Origin: Thermohalobaculum sp039027855
Lineage (GTDB): Bacteria > Pseudomonadota > Alphaproteobacteria > Rhodobacterales > Rhodobacteraceae
Direction of reading: 5' to 3'
Assembly: GCA_039027855.1 (NCBI GenBank)
Contig: JBCCJI010000004.1
Coordinates: 1 to 64,000, forward strand
Length of the DNA: 64,000 nucleotides
Shown: positions 19,854 through 28,959 of the stretch, piece by piece
Numbering within the stretch: position 1 is the first letter of the stretch
How the letters are laid out: every line of letters starts with the position of its first letter
Made by a program: the position numbers and the translations under genes
Notes under the pieces: generated by a model
The model's database searches: none
Told to the model about the DNA's origin: nothing
What the model saw: only the letters and a program-made list of their open reading frames with translations

Positions 19854-20339
19854 GGCGCCTCCTTTTCGCGAGACCTGCGCGATCCGGCCGGCAGCGGGCA
19901 AGGGCGCTTGGCGAGATGTCGAGGAAAATTCACAGACCGGCGGGCCAAACGGAATCGCGGCTGGTCGCCGCGATGAGGTTTGCGGGGGTGCCAACCTGCG
20001 CCATCGGTGCGTCGATCGGAGTGCAGGGCAAGCGCCGCGTTTCGATGGAGGTGGCTGGGGAGAAGCCGCGAGGGCTTCTTTGCAAGCGTTGTGCGGCTGT
20101 CGTGCCGCCTCAAGGCCAAGCGGGCGTTGCCCGTCGCTTCGCGAGCCTTGACCCGGCCCGACACCCGCGCACCCCACCCGGTGGCGCGCGAGCGGGCGAA
20201 ACCCTTGGATGGATCATCCTGCTCTGGCGCTGCCTCGATGTCTTCCCGGTGAGCCTCGGCTGCCTGAACGGAAGAAGCTCTCGATTTTTTCGCGCATCCC
20301 GCCAAGGATCGGGCATGGGGCGCGCGTCTGAGTGAGAGC
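19854..20339. other. 486-base divergent intergenic region
   Basis: It separates the minus-strand ATPase from the plus-strand sigma factor. Copy 2 of the family A hairpin repeat lies near its left end. A GGAA within TGAACGGAAGAAGC, about 75 bases before the sigma-factor start, could be the -35 element of an ECF-type promoter, as expected for autoregulation, but the match is short. Nothing else is recognised. Confidence 0.4.
19943..19993 (+). repeat. Family A interspersed hairpin repeat, copy 2
   Basis: The core at 19954-19974 is ATCGCGGC-TGGTC-GCCGCGAT, a perfect 8-bp stem. It is preceded by GGGCCAAACGGA and followed by TGCGGGGGTGCC, matching the flanks of copies 1 and 3. It lies about 100 bases upstream of the minus-strand ATPase start, so it is not simply a terminator. 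Confidence 0.8.
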
Positions 20340-20888
20340 ATGCTTGAGGCCACCGAGGATAAGGCGCTCGCCGCGCTTGCGGGGGAGGGGGATCGCGCGG
20401 CCTTTGCGCGCCTCGTCGACCGCCATTACGGGCGGATCTTCGGTCTCTCCTGGCGGCTCATGCGCAACCGGGCCGAGGCCGAGGATCTGGCGCAGGATGT
20501 CTGCGTGTTGCTGGCCCGGCGGATCGGCTCGTACCGGGGCGAGGCGGCGTTCACGACCTGGCTCTATCGCCTGGTGCTGAACGCCGCGCGCGACCGGGCG
20601 CGGGCAGGCGCGGCGCGGGCGCGCGCGCATGACGGCTTTGCCGAGGTCGACGATTTGCGCCGCGGCGAAGAGGCAGCGCGCGGGCGCGAGGCCGAATGGC
20701 TGCGCGAGGCGATCGCCGGCCTCGGCCCCGAGATGCGCGAGACGGCGGTTCTGGTCCTGGACGAGGGCCTGACCCATGACGAGGCGGCGGCGGTCCTGGA
20801 GGTTGCGCCGTCCACGGTATCGTGGCGGCTGATGGAGATGCGCAAGGCGCTGAAGCGGCTTGCCGAAACCGCGGGAGGGCCTGGCTGA
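20340..20888 (+). CDS. ECF-family RNA polymerase sigma factor
   Basis: A 182-residue group IV sigma factor. Region 2 is seen as RLVDRHYGRIFGLSWRLM followed by RAEAEDLAQDV, the core-binding segment. Region 4 with its helix-turn-helix is LTHDEAAAVLEVAPSTVSWR. The two are joined by an alanine- and arginine-rich linker. It should direct transcription of a small regulon, probably including its own operon. The stop codon overlaps the next start as TGATG, so it is translationally coupled to the VWA membrane protein, whose N-terminus likely acts as its anti-sigma factor. Confidence 0.9.
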   Translation: MLEATEDKALAALAGEGDRAAFARLVDRHYGRIFGLSWRLMRNRAEAEDLAQDVCVLLARRIGSYRGEAAFTTWLYRLVLNAARDRARAGAARARAHDGFAEVDDLRRGEEAARGREAEWLREAIAGLGPEMRETAVLVLDEGLTHDEAAAVLEVAPSTVSWRLMEMRKALKRLAETAGGPG

Positions 20889-23032
20889 TGGCCGAGGATG
20901 ATCTCGACGAGATGCGCCGGCTTCTGGCCGGATCGCCGCCGCCGGCCCCGCGCGAGGGGGCGGCGCAGGCGGCGCGCTTGGCCGCGCTCGAGGCGTTCGA
21001 TGCCGCAACGGCCCTTGCCGCCAACCCGGTGGAGGCCAGGCAATCGGCAGCGGACGAAAAAACTTTGGAGGAGGTCCAAGTATCGGCGGCTGAGCCGCGT
21101 CGAAGGGGCATGGTTCAACGCCCTGCGGTCGAGGTCATCGGCGGAGGGCTCATCCGGAGACTTGCCATGACCCTGAAGGCCCTTTCGACCCGCTCGCTCG
21201 TTCTCGGTGGCGTCAGCGTCGCCGTGCTCGCCCTGGCCCTGGCCCTGCCGCGCGACGAAGCGCCCATCCTGCAGCCGACTGGCGGCGGCGGTATCCTCGG
21301 CCTTTACTCAAACAGCGCCGGGGACACGGCCGGCGCACCGACGGAGGGCGCGGACGCCGAGATCGCTCTTGCCTTTAAGCCGCCTGTGGCGCCCGCGCCG
21401 GCCCCCCCTGAGCTCCGCGGACGCCCTCTCCCTGAGAGCCTCAACCGATCGCTGCAGCACTCGCCGCAAGGACGGGGCGGTCAGGCCGCCACGCCGATGA
21501 TTGCGCTCCCGCATCTTGATGTCGAGAGCGCCTCGGGGATTCGCCCGCCGGTTGGCGAACCGCTCCCCAAGCCGCGCTTCGAGGCCGAGGGTCGCGACCG
21601 GTTCGAGGAGATCGAGATCAACCCGGTGAAGGTCGTCACCGAGGATCCGGTCTCGACCTTTTCGATCGATGTCGACACGGCATCCTACGGGTTCGTGCGC
21701 CGCAGCCTGATGGCGGGCCGTCTGCCGCCAAGCGATGCGGTGCGGGTCGAGGAGCTGATCAACTACTTCCCCTTCGACTATCCTGCGCCCGAAACCCGCG
21801 AGACGCCGTTCAACGCCGATATCGAGGTCATCGAGACGCCTTGGAACGCCGGCACGCAGCTGATGCGCGTCGGCATCCGGGGCTACAGCCTCGAGGCCGA
21901 GGAGCGGCCGCGGGCCAACCTCGTGCTGCTGGTCGATACCTCGGGCTCGATGAACGCGCCGGACAAACTGCCGCTGTTGCGCAATGCCTTCCGTCTGCTG
22001 ATCGGCAGCCTGTCGCCCGAGGACACGGTGTCGATCGTCGCCTATGCCGGTTCGGCCGGGACGGTGCTGGAGCCGACGCCGGTGTCGGAGGGCGCGACGA
22101 TCCTGAACGCGCTCGACCGGTTGCAGGCCGGTGGCTCCACGGCGGGCGGAGAGGGTATCCGGCTGGCCTATCAGCTGGCCGAGCAGAGCTTTGTCGAAGG
22201 TGGGGTGAACCGCGTGATGCTGGCCACCGACGGCGATTTCAACGTCGGCATTACCGATCCCGCACAGCTTCAGGACTTCATCGAGGACAAGCGGGAGACC
22301 GGCGTCTATCTCTCGGTGCTGGGCTTTGGGCAGGGTAATCTGAACGATGCGCTGATGCAGCGGCTGGCTCAGAACGGCAATGGGCAGGCGGCGCATATCG
22401 ACACGCTGGCCGAGGCACGGAAGGCGCTCGTCGAAGAGGCCACATCGACGTTGTTTCCCATCGCCGAGGACGTGAAGATCCAGGTGGAGTTCAACCCCGC
22501 CCAGATCGCCGAGTACCGCCTGATCGGCTATGAGACGCGGGCGCTCCGCCGGGAGGATTTCGACAACGATGTGGTCGATGCGGGTGAGATCGGCGCGGGG
22601 CACCGGGTGACGGCGCTCTACGAGATCACGCCGGTCGGCTCTGAGGCGCGGCGGATCGGTGATCTGCGCTACGGCGCGGACGAGGGCACGGAGACGGCTG
22701 CCGCCGCCAACGACGAGATGTCTGACGAACTGGCCTTCCTCAAGATCCGCTACAAGGCACCAGGGGGCGAGGAGAGCCAGCTGATTTCCCGGCCAGTGAC
22801 GGCGGATGATGTCGCCGAGACGCCCGGCAGCGAGACGCGGTTTGCCGCGGCGGTGGCGGGGTTCGGGCAGCTTCTTGGCGATGACCGTTACCTGGGTGAT
22901 TTCGGCTATGACGATGTCATTGAGTTGGCGCGCGGGGCGCGGGGAGAGGACCGCTTCGGCTATCGCAGCGCGTTTCTGTCGCTCGTGGGGCTCGCCAAGA
23001 GCCTCGACACGACCGCGCCCGACGGCGAGTAA
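20888..23032 (+). CDS. Membrane-anchored VWA protein (YfbK type) with anti-sigma-like N-terminus
   Basis: A 714-residue protein. Residues 1-100 are cytoplasmic and resemble a short anti-sigma region (MAEDDLDEMRRLLAG). One membrane segment lies at about 103-121 (LVLGGVSVAVLALALAL), followed by a proline-rich periplasmic linker. Residues about 240-330 match the domain that precedes VWA in YfbK proteins (VRVEELINYFPFDYPAPE). The VWA domain carries an intact metal site, DTSGSMN, starting at Asp350, and a later ATDGDFNVG. A DUF3520-type domain completes the protein. Overlap with the sigma-factor gene implies that a periplasmic event sensed by the VWA part is signalled to the sigma factor; that role is inference. 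Confidence 0.85.
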   Translation: MAEDDLDEMRRLLAGSPPPAPREGAAQAARLAALEAFDAATALAANPVEARQSAADEKTLEEVQVSAAEPRRRGMVQRPAVEVIGGGLIRRLAMTLKALSTRSLVLGGVSVAVLALALALPRDEAPILQPTGGGGILGLYSNSAGDTAGAPTEGADAEIALAFKPPVAPAPAPPELRGRPLPESLNRSLQHSPQGRGGQAATPMIALPHLDVESASGIRPPVGEPLPKPRFEAEGRDRFEEIEINPVKVVTEDPVSTFSIDVDTASYGFVRRSLMAGRLPPSDAVRVEELINYFPFDYPAPETRETPFNADIEVIETPWNAGTQLMRVGIRGYSLEAEERPRANLVLLVDTSGSMNAPDKLPLLRNAFRLLIGSLSPEDTVSIVAYAGSAGTVLEPTPVSEGATILNALDRLQAGGSTAGGEGIRLAYQLAEQSFVEGGVNRVMLATDGDFNVGITDPAQLQDFIEDKRETGVYLSVLGFGQGNLNDALMQRLAQNGNGQAAHIDTLAEARKALVEEATSTLFPIAEDVKIQVEFNPAQIAEYRLIGYETRALRREDFDNDVVDAGEIGAGHRVTALYEITPVGSEARRIGDLRYGADEGTETAAAANDEMSDELAFLKIRYKAPGGEESQLISRPVTADDVAETPGSETRFAAAVAGFGQLLGDDRYLGDFGYDDVIELARGARGEDRFGYRSAFLSLVGLAKSLDTTAPDGE

Positions 23033-23587
23033 CGTGGTGATTGGGTGACAGGGTGACACGATGACGGGGCGCGGGCCTGGTGGCTGTGGCGCCTCGTCAG
23101 GCCAGCAACCGGTTGCCGCGTGATGGCGGTCTCGCAGCAGCTGGCCGGCGAGACCGTCAGCGGCGGGCCCAGTAGCAGGACGAGGCTGGGCGGCGTCCCG
23201 ACAGCCTCGCCCGCGGCTCCGACGAGGGCGATGCTGCGGTTATGCCTCGGTGGGCACTGGGGCCGGACGATGCCACCGCATGGCATGGGCGTGACGGCGG
23301 GCCGAGGTGGCGCCCGGATTGCTCCTAACCGGGGATCAGAGCTGAACCGCCGTCGGTCGCTTCCGGACGCGTCAAGCGGGCACTGCTTGGCGCGTTGCCC
23401 GTGGTTTGAGGGCACGGCAGGCCCCTTGGCGCATCGCGACCGCGACCGGAACGGCAGTGGCGGCGCTTCGCGGCGCGCGGGGGCTTATGGCTTTGGCTGG
23501 TCGCTCATGCATGACGCTGACCCTGCCGAGCGCGGCAGTCTCGCTCCATCGCGGGCAGAGCGCGCAGTCTGAGCGCTCCCGTAGTCT
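23033..23587. other. 555-base convergent intergenic region, nothing recognised
   Basis: The region lies between the convergent VWA gene and the racemase-type gene. Frames on both strands are short, lack ribosome-binding sites and show no family resemblance. A short inverted repeat (CAACCGGTTG near 23105) is the only structure noticed. It may be the remains of a lost gene. Confidence 0.4.
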
Positions 23588-24697
23588 TCATATCGCATAG
23601 TGCGCGACCGGGCTGCCAAGCGCGCTTTCGTCCGGCTCGACGCCGAGCCCCGGAGTGTCGCCGGCGGTCAGCGTGCCGGCGTTTGCGCGAGGTCCTCGGC
23701 CGCCCGCGATCTCGGCGGTGATCATGTCCTGGCAGGCCCAAACGCCCAGTCGGCGGTGGCCCGGGATGGTCTGGGCCAGATGGGCGGCTTCCAGATCGGC
23801 AAGCACCGTTCCGCCGGTGGCCATCACGTAGCAGTCGATCCCGTGCGCGAGGGCGATGTCGCGCATGCGGGCTGCCCGGGTCAGGCCGCCGACGCGGTTG
23901 ATCTTGATGTTGACGATTTCGGCCAACCCCTCGCGGGCGATGCGCGTCATGTCCTCAAGCGTCACCAGCCGCTCGTCCACGCTGATCGGCAGGCGCGTCA
24001 GCGGACGGATGGCGGCGATGTCGTCCAGCGTCTCGCCGGGCTGCTCCACTGCGATGCCGAGATCCTCGACGGCGGTCATGACGCGCAGCGTCTGCTGCCG
24101 CGTCCAGGCACGGTTGACGTCGTAGAGAATGCGCTCGCCGGGGCGGCGCTGGGCCTCCAGTGCGCGGATCCGGGCGATGTCGGCCCCGACATCGGCGCCG
24201 ATCTTGACCGAGTGGACGCTGTAGCCCCGGGCGCGCCAGCCCTCGACGGTGGCGATCATCGCCTCGGGCGTATCGGTGGGGACCGAGGAGGCGATTGGCG
24301 TCCCCTCCGGATAGCGCCCGCCGAGAAGGTCAGAGACCGGCAGCCCGGCCGCCTTCCCCGCGAGATCGAGGCAGGCGCTGTCGATCGGGGCCTTGGCGTA
24401 GAGATGGCCCGGAAGCGCCAGATCCATCGCGTGCTCGACATGGCCCGCCCGGCGCGGATCGAGCCCGAGGATCGCAGGCGCCATCGTCTCGATACCTGCG
24501 CGAATGCCCGGGCCGTGCGCGGCGACATAGGTATGACCCCAGGGCGTGCCCTCGCCCCAGCCAACGAGGCCGGCATCGGTCTCAAGGCGGATGATCGTGG
24601 CGTCGAGCGCATCGAGACGCAGGCGCCCGCCCGACAGCGCATAGGGCTTGGCCAGCGGCAGCGTCACGGCCCAGACGGTGATTGCGGTGATCTTCAT
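23588..24697 (-). CDS. Mandelate racemase/muconate lactonizing-type enzyme 1
   Basis: A 369-residue enolase-superfamily enzyme. The N-terminal capping domain starts MKITAITVWAVTLPLAKPYA. Metal ligands are Asp193 (LYDVNRAW), Glu218 (AVEQPGET) and Asp241 (VDERLVT). Lysines on opposite faces of the barrel are Lys165 (SVKIGAD) and Lys265 (IVNIKINRVGG). That pairing and spacing match the group containing hydroxyproline-betaine epimerase (HpbD) and cis-3-hydroxyproline dehydratase. The reaction would begin by taking a proton next to a carboxylate, leading to racemisation or dehydration; the substrate is unknown. Its start overlaps the stop of the paralog upstream (ATGA), so it is the last gene of the DMSP-lyase operon. 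Confidence 0.88.
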   Translation of the reverse strand: MKITAITVWAVTLPLAKPYALSGGRLRLDALDATIIRLETDAGLVGWGEGTPWGHTYVAAHGPGIRAGIETMAPAILGLDPRRAGHVEHAMDLALPGHLYAKAPIDSACLDLAGKAAGLPVSDLLGGRYPEGTPIASSVPTDTPEAMIATVEGWRARGYSVHSVKIGADVGADIARIRALEAQRRPGERILYDVNRAWTRQQTLRVMTAVEDLGIAVEQPGETLDDIAAIRPLTRLPISVDERLVTLEDMTRIAREGLAEIVNIKINRVGGLTRAARMRDIALAHGIDCYVMATGGTVLADLEAAHLAQTIPGHRRLGVWACQDMITAEIAGGRGPRANAGTLTAGDTPGLGVEPDESALGSPVAHYAI

Positions 24698-25818
24698 GAT
24701 GCACGCTCGCGGGCCGCGCCATAACAGGCGATGGGCGGGCCGAGGCTGTCGAGATCGGGGGCTACGCCAAGCCCCGGTCCATCGGGCGGGAACAGCCGCC
24801 CGGCCCGAACCGGTGGCGCCGGGTGCCCCGTCGAACGCGTGTTGTAATTGTTGAGATCGGTCGCGTTGATCAGGAACTCGGCCGGGGTCGACACCGCGAA
24901 ATGGGCCACGGCAGCGGTGGTGATCTCCCCGCCCCAGGTATCCTCGGCCACGACCGGGATGCGATGATCGACCAGGAAGTCGCGGAGACGACGGGCACGG
25001 CTGAGCCCGCCTTGTTTCGAGATCTTCAGGCAGACGATCTCGGCCCCGCGATCCGAAACAAGGCGTGTGGCGAGATGGATGTCGGTGACGCATTCGTCGA
25101 GCTTCATGGGCAGGTCGGTGCGGCGTCGGACCTGCTGGCATTCCTCATAGGTTCGGCAGGGCTGCTCCATCACATAGTCGAGGTCGCGGGTAGCGCGGGC
25201 GACGTGTACCGCTTCGTCGACGCGCCAGCCCTGGTTGGCATCGGCGAAAAGCCGCTCGCCCGGCTGAAGCGCCGGGACAGTCTGGCGAATGCGCTCGATA
25301 TCGCTGACCCAGTCGGCCCCAACCTTGGCCTGGAACTGGCGATAGCCCGTCGCGCGGTGGGCGGCGATCTCGGCGATCATCTCGGCTGGTGGTTTCTGGG
25401 GGGCCACACGGTAGAGCGGCGCGCCGTCCGACAGCCAGCCACCAAGCAACATCCAGACCGGTTGATCGAGCGCCTGGCCCAGCAGGTCCCAACAGGCCAG
25501 GTCGAAGGGTGACTTGGCATAGCCGTGACCCCGGATGGTGGCCTCCATCACGCCGTCGATCCGGCCGATCTGGCGCGGGTCTTCGCCGAGCAGCCTCGGT
25601 GCGATCAAGCGGGCCGCTGCCTCCACTCCGTGGCTGTGCGCCTCCATGTAGTTCTCGCCGCAAGGGCAGAATTCCCCCGCCCCCGAAAGGCCGGCATCGG
25701 TGTCGATCACCACGACCGATGAATGGGCGGTCTCGATGCCGTTGCCCCGGCCCCAGGCATAGCGACCGCCAACATAGGGCAGAGGCGTGCGATAGATGCG
25801 GATCCCCGTGATCTTCAT
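24694..25818 (-). CDS. Mandelate racemase/muconate lactonizing-type enzyme 2
   Basis: A 374-residue enolase-superfamily enzyme, paralogous to its downstream neighbour. Metal ligands are Asp193 (FADANQGW), Glu219 (VMEQPCRT) and Asp241 (LDECVTD). The two catalytic lysines are Lys165 (FQAKVGAD) and Lys265 (CLKISKQGG). The Gln-x-Lys form of the first motif and AEDTWGGEITTAAVAHFA near residue 300 are like HpbD. It is 13 bases downstream of the DddQ-like gene and overlaps the next gene by four bases. Co-occurrence with a DMSP lyase suggests handling of betaine-like or related organic osmolytes, but that is inference. Confidence 0.88.
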   Translation of the reverse strand: MKITGIRIYRTPLPYVGGRYAWGRGNGIETAHSSVVVIDTDAGLSGAGEFCPCGENYMEAHSHGVEAAARLIAPRLLGEDPRQIGRIDGVMEATIRGHGYAKSPFDLACWDLLGQALDQPVWMLLGGWLSDGAPLYRVAPQKPPAEMIAEIAAHRATGYRQFQAKVGADWVSDIERIRQTVPALQPGERLFADANQGWRVDEAVHVARATRDLDYVMEQPCRTYEECQQVRRRTDLPMKLDECVTDIHLATRLVSDRGAEIVCLKISKQGGLSRARRLRDFLVDHRIPVVAEDTWGGEITTAAVAHFAVSTPAEFLINATDLNNYNTRSTGHPAPPVRAGRLFPPDGPGLGVAPDLDSLGPPIACYGAARERAS

Positions 25819-25831
25819 GACATCGCGGTCT

Positions 25832-26467
25832 TCATGATGCCGAACCATCCTGGCTGAGATGCGCGCGGCCGGTGAGGCCCGCTCCTTTCCAGATGACAAG
25901 GGTCAGCAGGGGGGCCTCGCCCATGCGCATGGCATGGGGCACGCCGGGCGGGTGGTGTCGCGTCCCCCCGGGGCCAAGCGTCTCATCGCGCTGGCCATCG
26001 GTCATAAAAAGCGCGCGGCCAGCGAGCGGGGCGTAGATCTCCTCGGCCTTATGGGCATGGCGGGGATAGGTGAGACCCCGCCCGAAATAGGCGATGGCGA
26101 TGCGCCGATCCGGCCAAAGAAACGGGCCGCCCGGGGCCAACAGATCGAACCAGCCATAGGCCGCAAGAAACGCCGCCCCAACCTCGCCCGCGTCATAGGT
26201 GCGCTTCCAGGGCAGAAGCGGTGCGGCGGCGGCGATCTCGCGAACCAGCACCTCGGTCGACGGGCTGGCCGATGCCGTCATCTCATCGATCAGCCCGGTG
26301 GCAGGCACGCTTTCCGGTGGTTGGCGAGGATCATAGGGCGGATCCACGGGCAGAGGCGCCCCGAAAAAACCCGCCAGGGCCGGGTCCGCGGCGACGAACC
26401 CTGAGACAGCGCCCATGAGCCTCGAGAGCGGTGCCGGCGGCCTCTCTGCGGCGACAAAGCCTGTCAT
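25832..26467 (-). CDS. dddQ: DddQ/DddL-type DMSP lyase (cupin)
   Basis: A 211-residue cupin of the DMSP-lyase family, which splits dimethylsulfoniopropionate into dimethyl sulfide and acrylate. The family block LPWKRTYD, YGWFDLLAPGGPF and the cupin strand YPRHAHKAEEIY are present. Tyr134, His137, His139, Glu143, Tyr145 and His178 (GVPHAM) line up in spacing with the metal-binding and catalytic residues described for DddQ. Length fits DddQ (about 200 residues). There is no signal peptide. Its start overlaps the stop of the oxidoreductase gene (ATGA), and the racemase-type gene follows after 13 bases. A family member with a different substrate cannot be excluded; the symbol is by family and context. 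Confidence 0.75.
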   Translation of the reverse strand: MTGFVAAERPPAPLSRLMGAVSGFVAADPALAGFFGAPLPVDPPYDPRQPPESVPATGLIDEMTASASPSTEVLVREIAAAAPLLPWKRTYDAGEVGAAFLAAYGWFDLLAPGGPFLWPDRRIAIAYFGRGLTYPRHAHKAEEIYAPLAGRALFMTDGQRDETLGPGGTRHHPPGVPHAMRMGEAPLLTLVIWKGAGLTGRAHLSQDGSAS

Positions 26468-27564
26468 GGGAGCACGACGATGTTGCCGGTATGGCGCTTC
26501 TCGATAAAGGCGGTCTGCGCCTCGACAAGCTTCTCCAGCGGATAGCTTGCAGCGAGCAGGGGCGTGACCTCGCCCCGTTCGATATAGCCGACGAGATGAG
26601 CGAAGATGCCGGGCGGCACGGTGGTCGCGCCCGCGAAGGTCAGATCGCGGAGATAGAGGGTGCGCAGGTCCAGCGAGACCATGGGCCCTGCGATGGCGCC
26701 AGACACCGTGTATCGCCCGCCCCGCCTGATGCAGTCGATCAGCGTTGCGAAGGCCCCACCGCCGACCACGTCGGCCACCACGCTGACCGTATCTTGACCC
26801 GTTGCCTCCACGATCGCGGCCTTTAGCGCCCCGGCGTCGGTGGTGAGCGCGCGGTCGATCACGGCCTTGGGGCCGATCGCGCGCACCGCCTCGATCTTGG
26901 GTCCTGCCGCAACCGCGAGCGTTGCGGCGCCGCGCCGGCGGGCCAGCTGGATCAATGCCGAGCCGACGCCGCCCGAAGCGCCGGTGATCAGCACGCTGTC
27001 CCCGTCGCCTACGTCTGCGCGGTTCAGCATGTTCTCGGCGGTGATCCAGGCGGTTGCGAAGGTGGCGAGCTCGGCGTCGGAAAGCGCGCTCTCGACAGGA
27101 TAGACGTGGCGCGCGTCGATCACCGTGTACTCGGCGAAACCGCCATCGGCCTCGGACCCGAAATACCCCATCCGGGCCGGGTTTAGTGGATCGGCCCAGT
27201 CTCGCAGCCATGTGTCGACGATCACCCGGCGGCCGAGCAGGGCGCTGTCGACACCTTCTCCCACAGCCTCGACCAGGCCGCAGACATCGGCGCCCTGGAT
27301 CCTCGGAAAACGGATTGAGGCGCCGCCCCAGGTGCTGTCGGTGTCATCGGTCTCGACATAGCCGGCACCGTCGGTCGCGGTCGTCACCTTCTTCGAGTAC
27401 CAGGCGGTTCGGGTGTTCACGTCGGTGTTGTTGAGCCCGCAGGCACCGACCTTGATCAACGCCTCGCCGGGACCAGCGACAGGCTTGGGCCAGTCGGTAT
27501 GCCAGGCATAGCGATCCATGCCCCCGTGTCCCGTCAGCACCATCGCACGCATCGTCTCGCCCAT
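26464..27564 (-). CDS. Zinc-free MDR/quinone-reductase-type oxidoreductase
   Basis: A 366-residue medium-chain dehydrogenase/reductase. The catalytic half contains GACGLNNTDVNTRTAWYSKK and IQGADVCGLVEAVGEGV. The nucleotide-binding motif is ITGASGGVGSALIQLARRRG, typical of NADPH-binding quinone-oxidoreductase-like members. The start at 27564 is preceded by GGGAGAG; Met at 27552 is an alternative. As the first gene of the operon with the DMSP-lyase homolog and two racemase-type enzymes, it may reduce an intermediate of that pathway. It is not an obvious AcuI (acryloyl-CoA reductase), whose sequence is shorter and different. Confidence 0.85.
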   Translation of the reverse strand: MGETMRAMVLTGHGGMDRYAWHTDWPKPVAGPGEALIKVGACGLNNTDVNTRTAWYSKKVTTATDGAGYVETDDTDSTWGGASIRFPRIQGADVCGLVEAVGEGVDSALLGRRVIVDTWLRDWADPLNPARMGYFGSEADGGFAEYTVIDARHVYPVESALSDAELATFATAWITAENMLNRADVGDGDSVLITGASGGVGSALIQLARRRGAATLAVAAGPKIEAVRAIGPKAVIDRALTTDAGALKAAIVEATGQDTVSVVADVVGGGAFATLIDCIRRGGRYTVSGAIAGPMVSLDLRTLYLRDLTFAGATTVPPGIFAHLVGYIERGEVTPLLAASYPLEKLVEAQTAFIEKRHTGNIVVLP

Positions 27565-27895
27565 GACGGTCGCTCTCCCATGATCGGTGCCGCGTCGGCC
27601 GCGCTGTCACACACAGGAGTGACAAGGACGGATCGAGTCTGTCGATGGGTGTTCGCCGGGTGAAACCTATTCGGGGCATGCGCGGGCGTCGGTCGAAGAG
27701 TCGCCCGAGGGAGGCTTAGGTCGCTTGCACGCGTGCCGTCGCCCATCTCGTGGAAAAGCGGCACCTCTGGCAGCTGCGACGCCGTGGAACTGTCGTTTTT
27801 TGCACCCATTCTGTGATTGGACGTATAACGCCGATCTCGACGGCAGGTGCCGCGAGGGCAGGGCGTCAGGTGCGAGCGGCGCCGGAGAAAGCGAT
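27565..27895. other. 331-base divergent region between the DMSP-lyase operon and metH
   Basis: It must hold the promoters of both divergent units. A candidate promoter for metH is annotated at 27800-27829. A self-complementary GCACGCGTGC is at 27727-27736 and could be an operator. I looked for SAM-, SAH- and cobalamin-riboswitch signatures in the metH leader and saw none. Confidence 0.45.
27800..27829 (+). promoter_or_regulatory. Candidate sigma-70 promoter of metH
   Basis: TTGCAC at 27800-27805 and TATAAC at 27824-27829 are separated by 18 bases, giving an expected transcript start near 27836 and a leader of about 60 bases before ATG 27896. Confidence 0.45.
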
Positions 27896-28959
27896 ATGAC
27901 TGCGAAGACTATTGCCGAGCACGCTGCAGAGCGGATCCTCGTGCTGGATGGCGCGATGGGTACGATGATCCAGGCCGAGAAGCCGGACGAGGCGACCTAT
28001 CGCGGCGCGCGTTTCGCCGAGCACCACAAGGATGTGGGCGGCAATAATGAGCTTTTGACCCTCACACAGCCCGAGATGATCCGCGCGATCCACGACGGCT
28101 TTCTCGGGGCGGGTGCCGATATCCTCTGCACCAACACGTTTTCGGCCAACCACATCAGCCAGGCGGATTACGATCTGGAAGACATCTCGTATGAGCTGAA
28201 TGTCGCGGCCGCGCGGTTGGCGCGTGAGGCGACCACGGCGATCTCGACGCCTGAAAGACCGCGCTGGGTGGCGGGGGCCATCGGACCGACCAATCGCACG
28301 GCGTCGATCAGCCCCGACGTCAACGATCCGGGGTATCGAAACGTAACCTTCGACGAACTCGCCGATGCTTACGGCGAGGCCGCGCGCGCTCTGATCGAGG
28401 GCGGCGTCGATCTGCTGCTGGTCGAGACGATCTTCGACACGCTGAACGCCAAGGCCGCGCTTTATGCGATCGAGGCGCTGCGCGATGAGGGTGCAGAGGT
28501 GCCGCCGGTGATGATCTCGGGCACCATCACCGACCGCTCCGGCCGGACGCTGACGGGACAGACACCCGAGGCCTTCTGGATCTCGATGAGCCATGCGCGG
28601 CCCTTCTCGGTGGGGCTGAACTGTGCGCTCGGTGCGGCCGAGATGCGCGCGCATATCAAGACGATGGCCGGTGTCGCCGATTGCCGGATAAGCGCCTATC
28701 CCAATGCGGGCCTGCCCAATGAGATGGGCGGCTATGACGAGACGCCGGAGGAGACCGCAGCCCATCTCGGCGCCTGGGCGGATGAAGGCCTCGTCAGCAT
28801 CGTCGGCGGCTGCTGCGGCACCACGCCCGATCATATTGCAGCCATTGCGCGGGCGGTGGCGGGCAAGGCGCCGCGTCAGCCGGTCGTGCGCGATGAACGC
28901 CTGCGCCTGTCAGGCCTTGAGATCTTTGAAGCGGCCGCGGCTGAAATCGAGGTCGCGGC

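Noticed and set aside
26464..27564. Calling the oxidoreductase AcuI (acryloyl-CoA reductase) because it is next to a DMSP lyase
   Set aside because: The sequence does not have the N-terminal and cofactor pattern of AcuI and is about 35 residues longer, so only the general MDR family is supported.
27830..27895. SAM, SAH or cobalamin riboswitch in the metH leader
   Set aside because: The leader is only about 60 bases and none of the conserved blocks of these riboswitch classes could be found.
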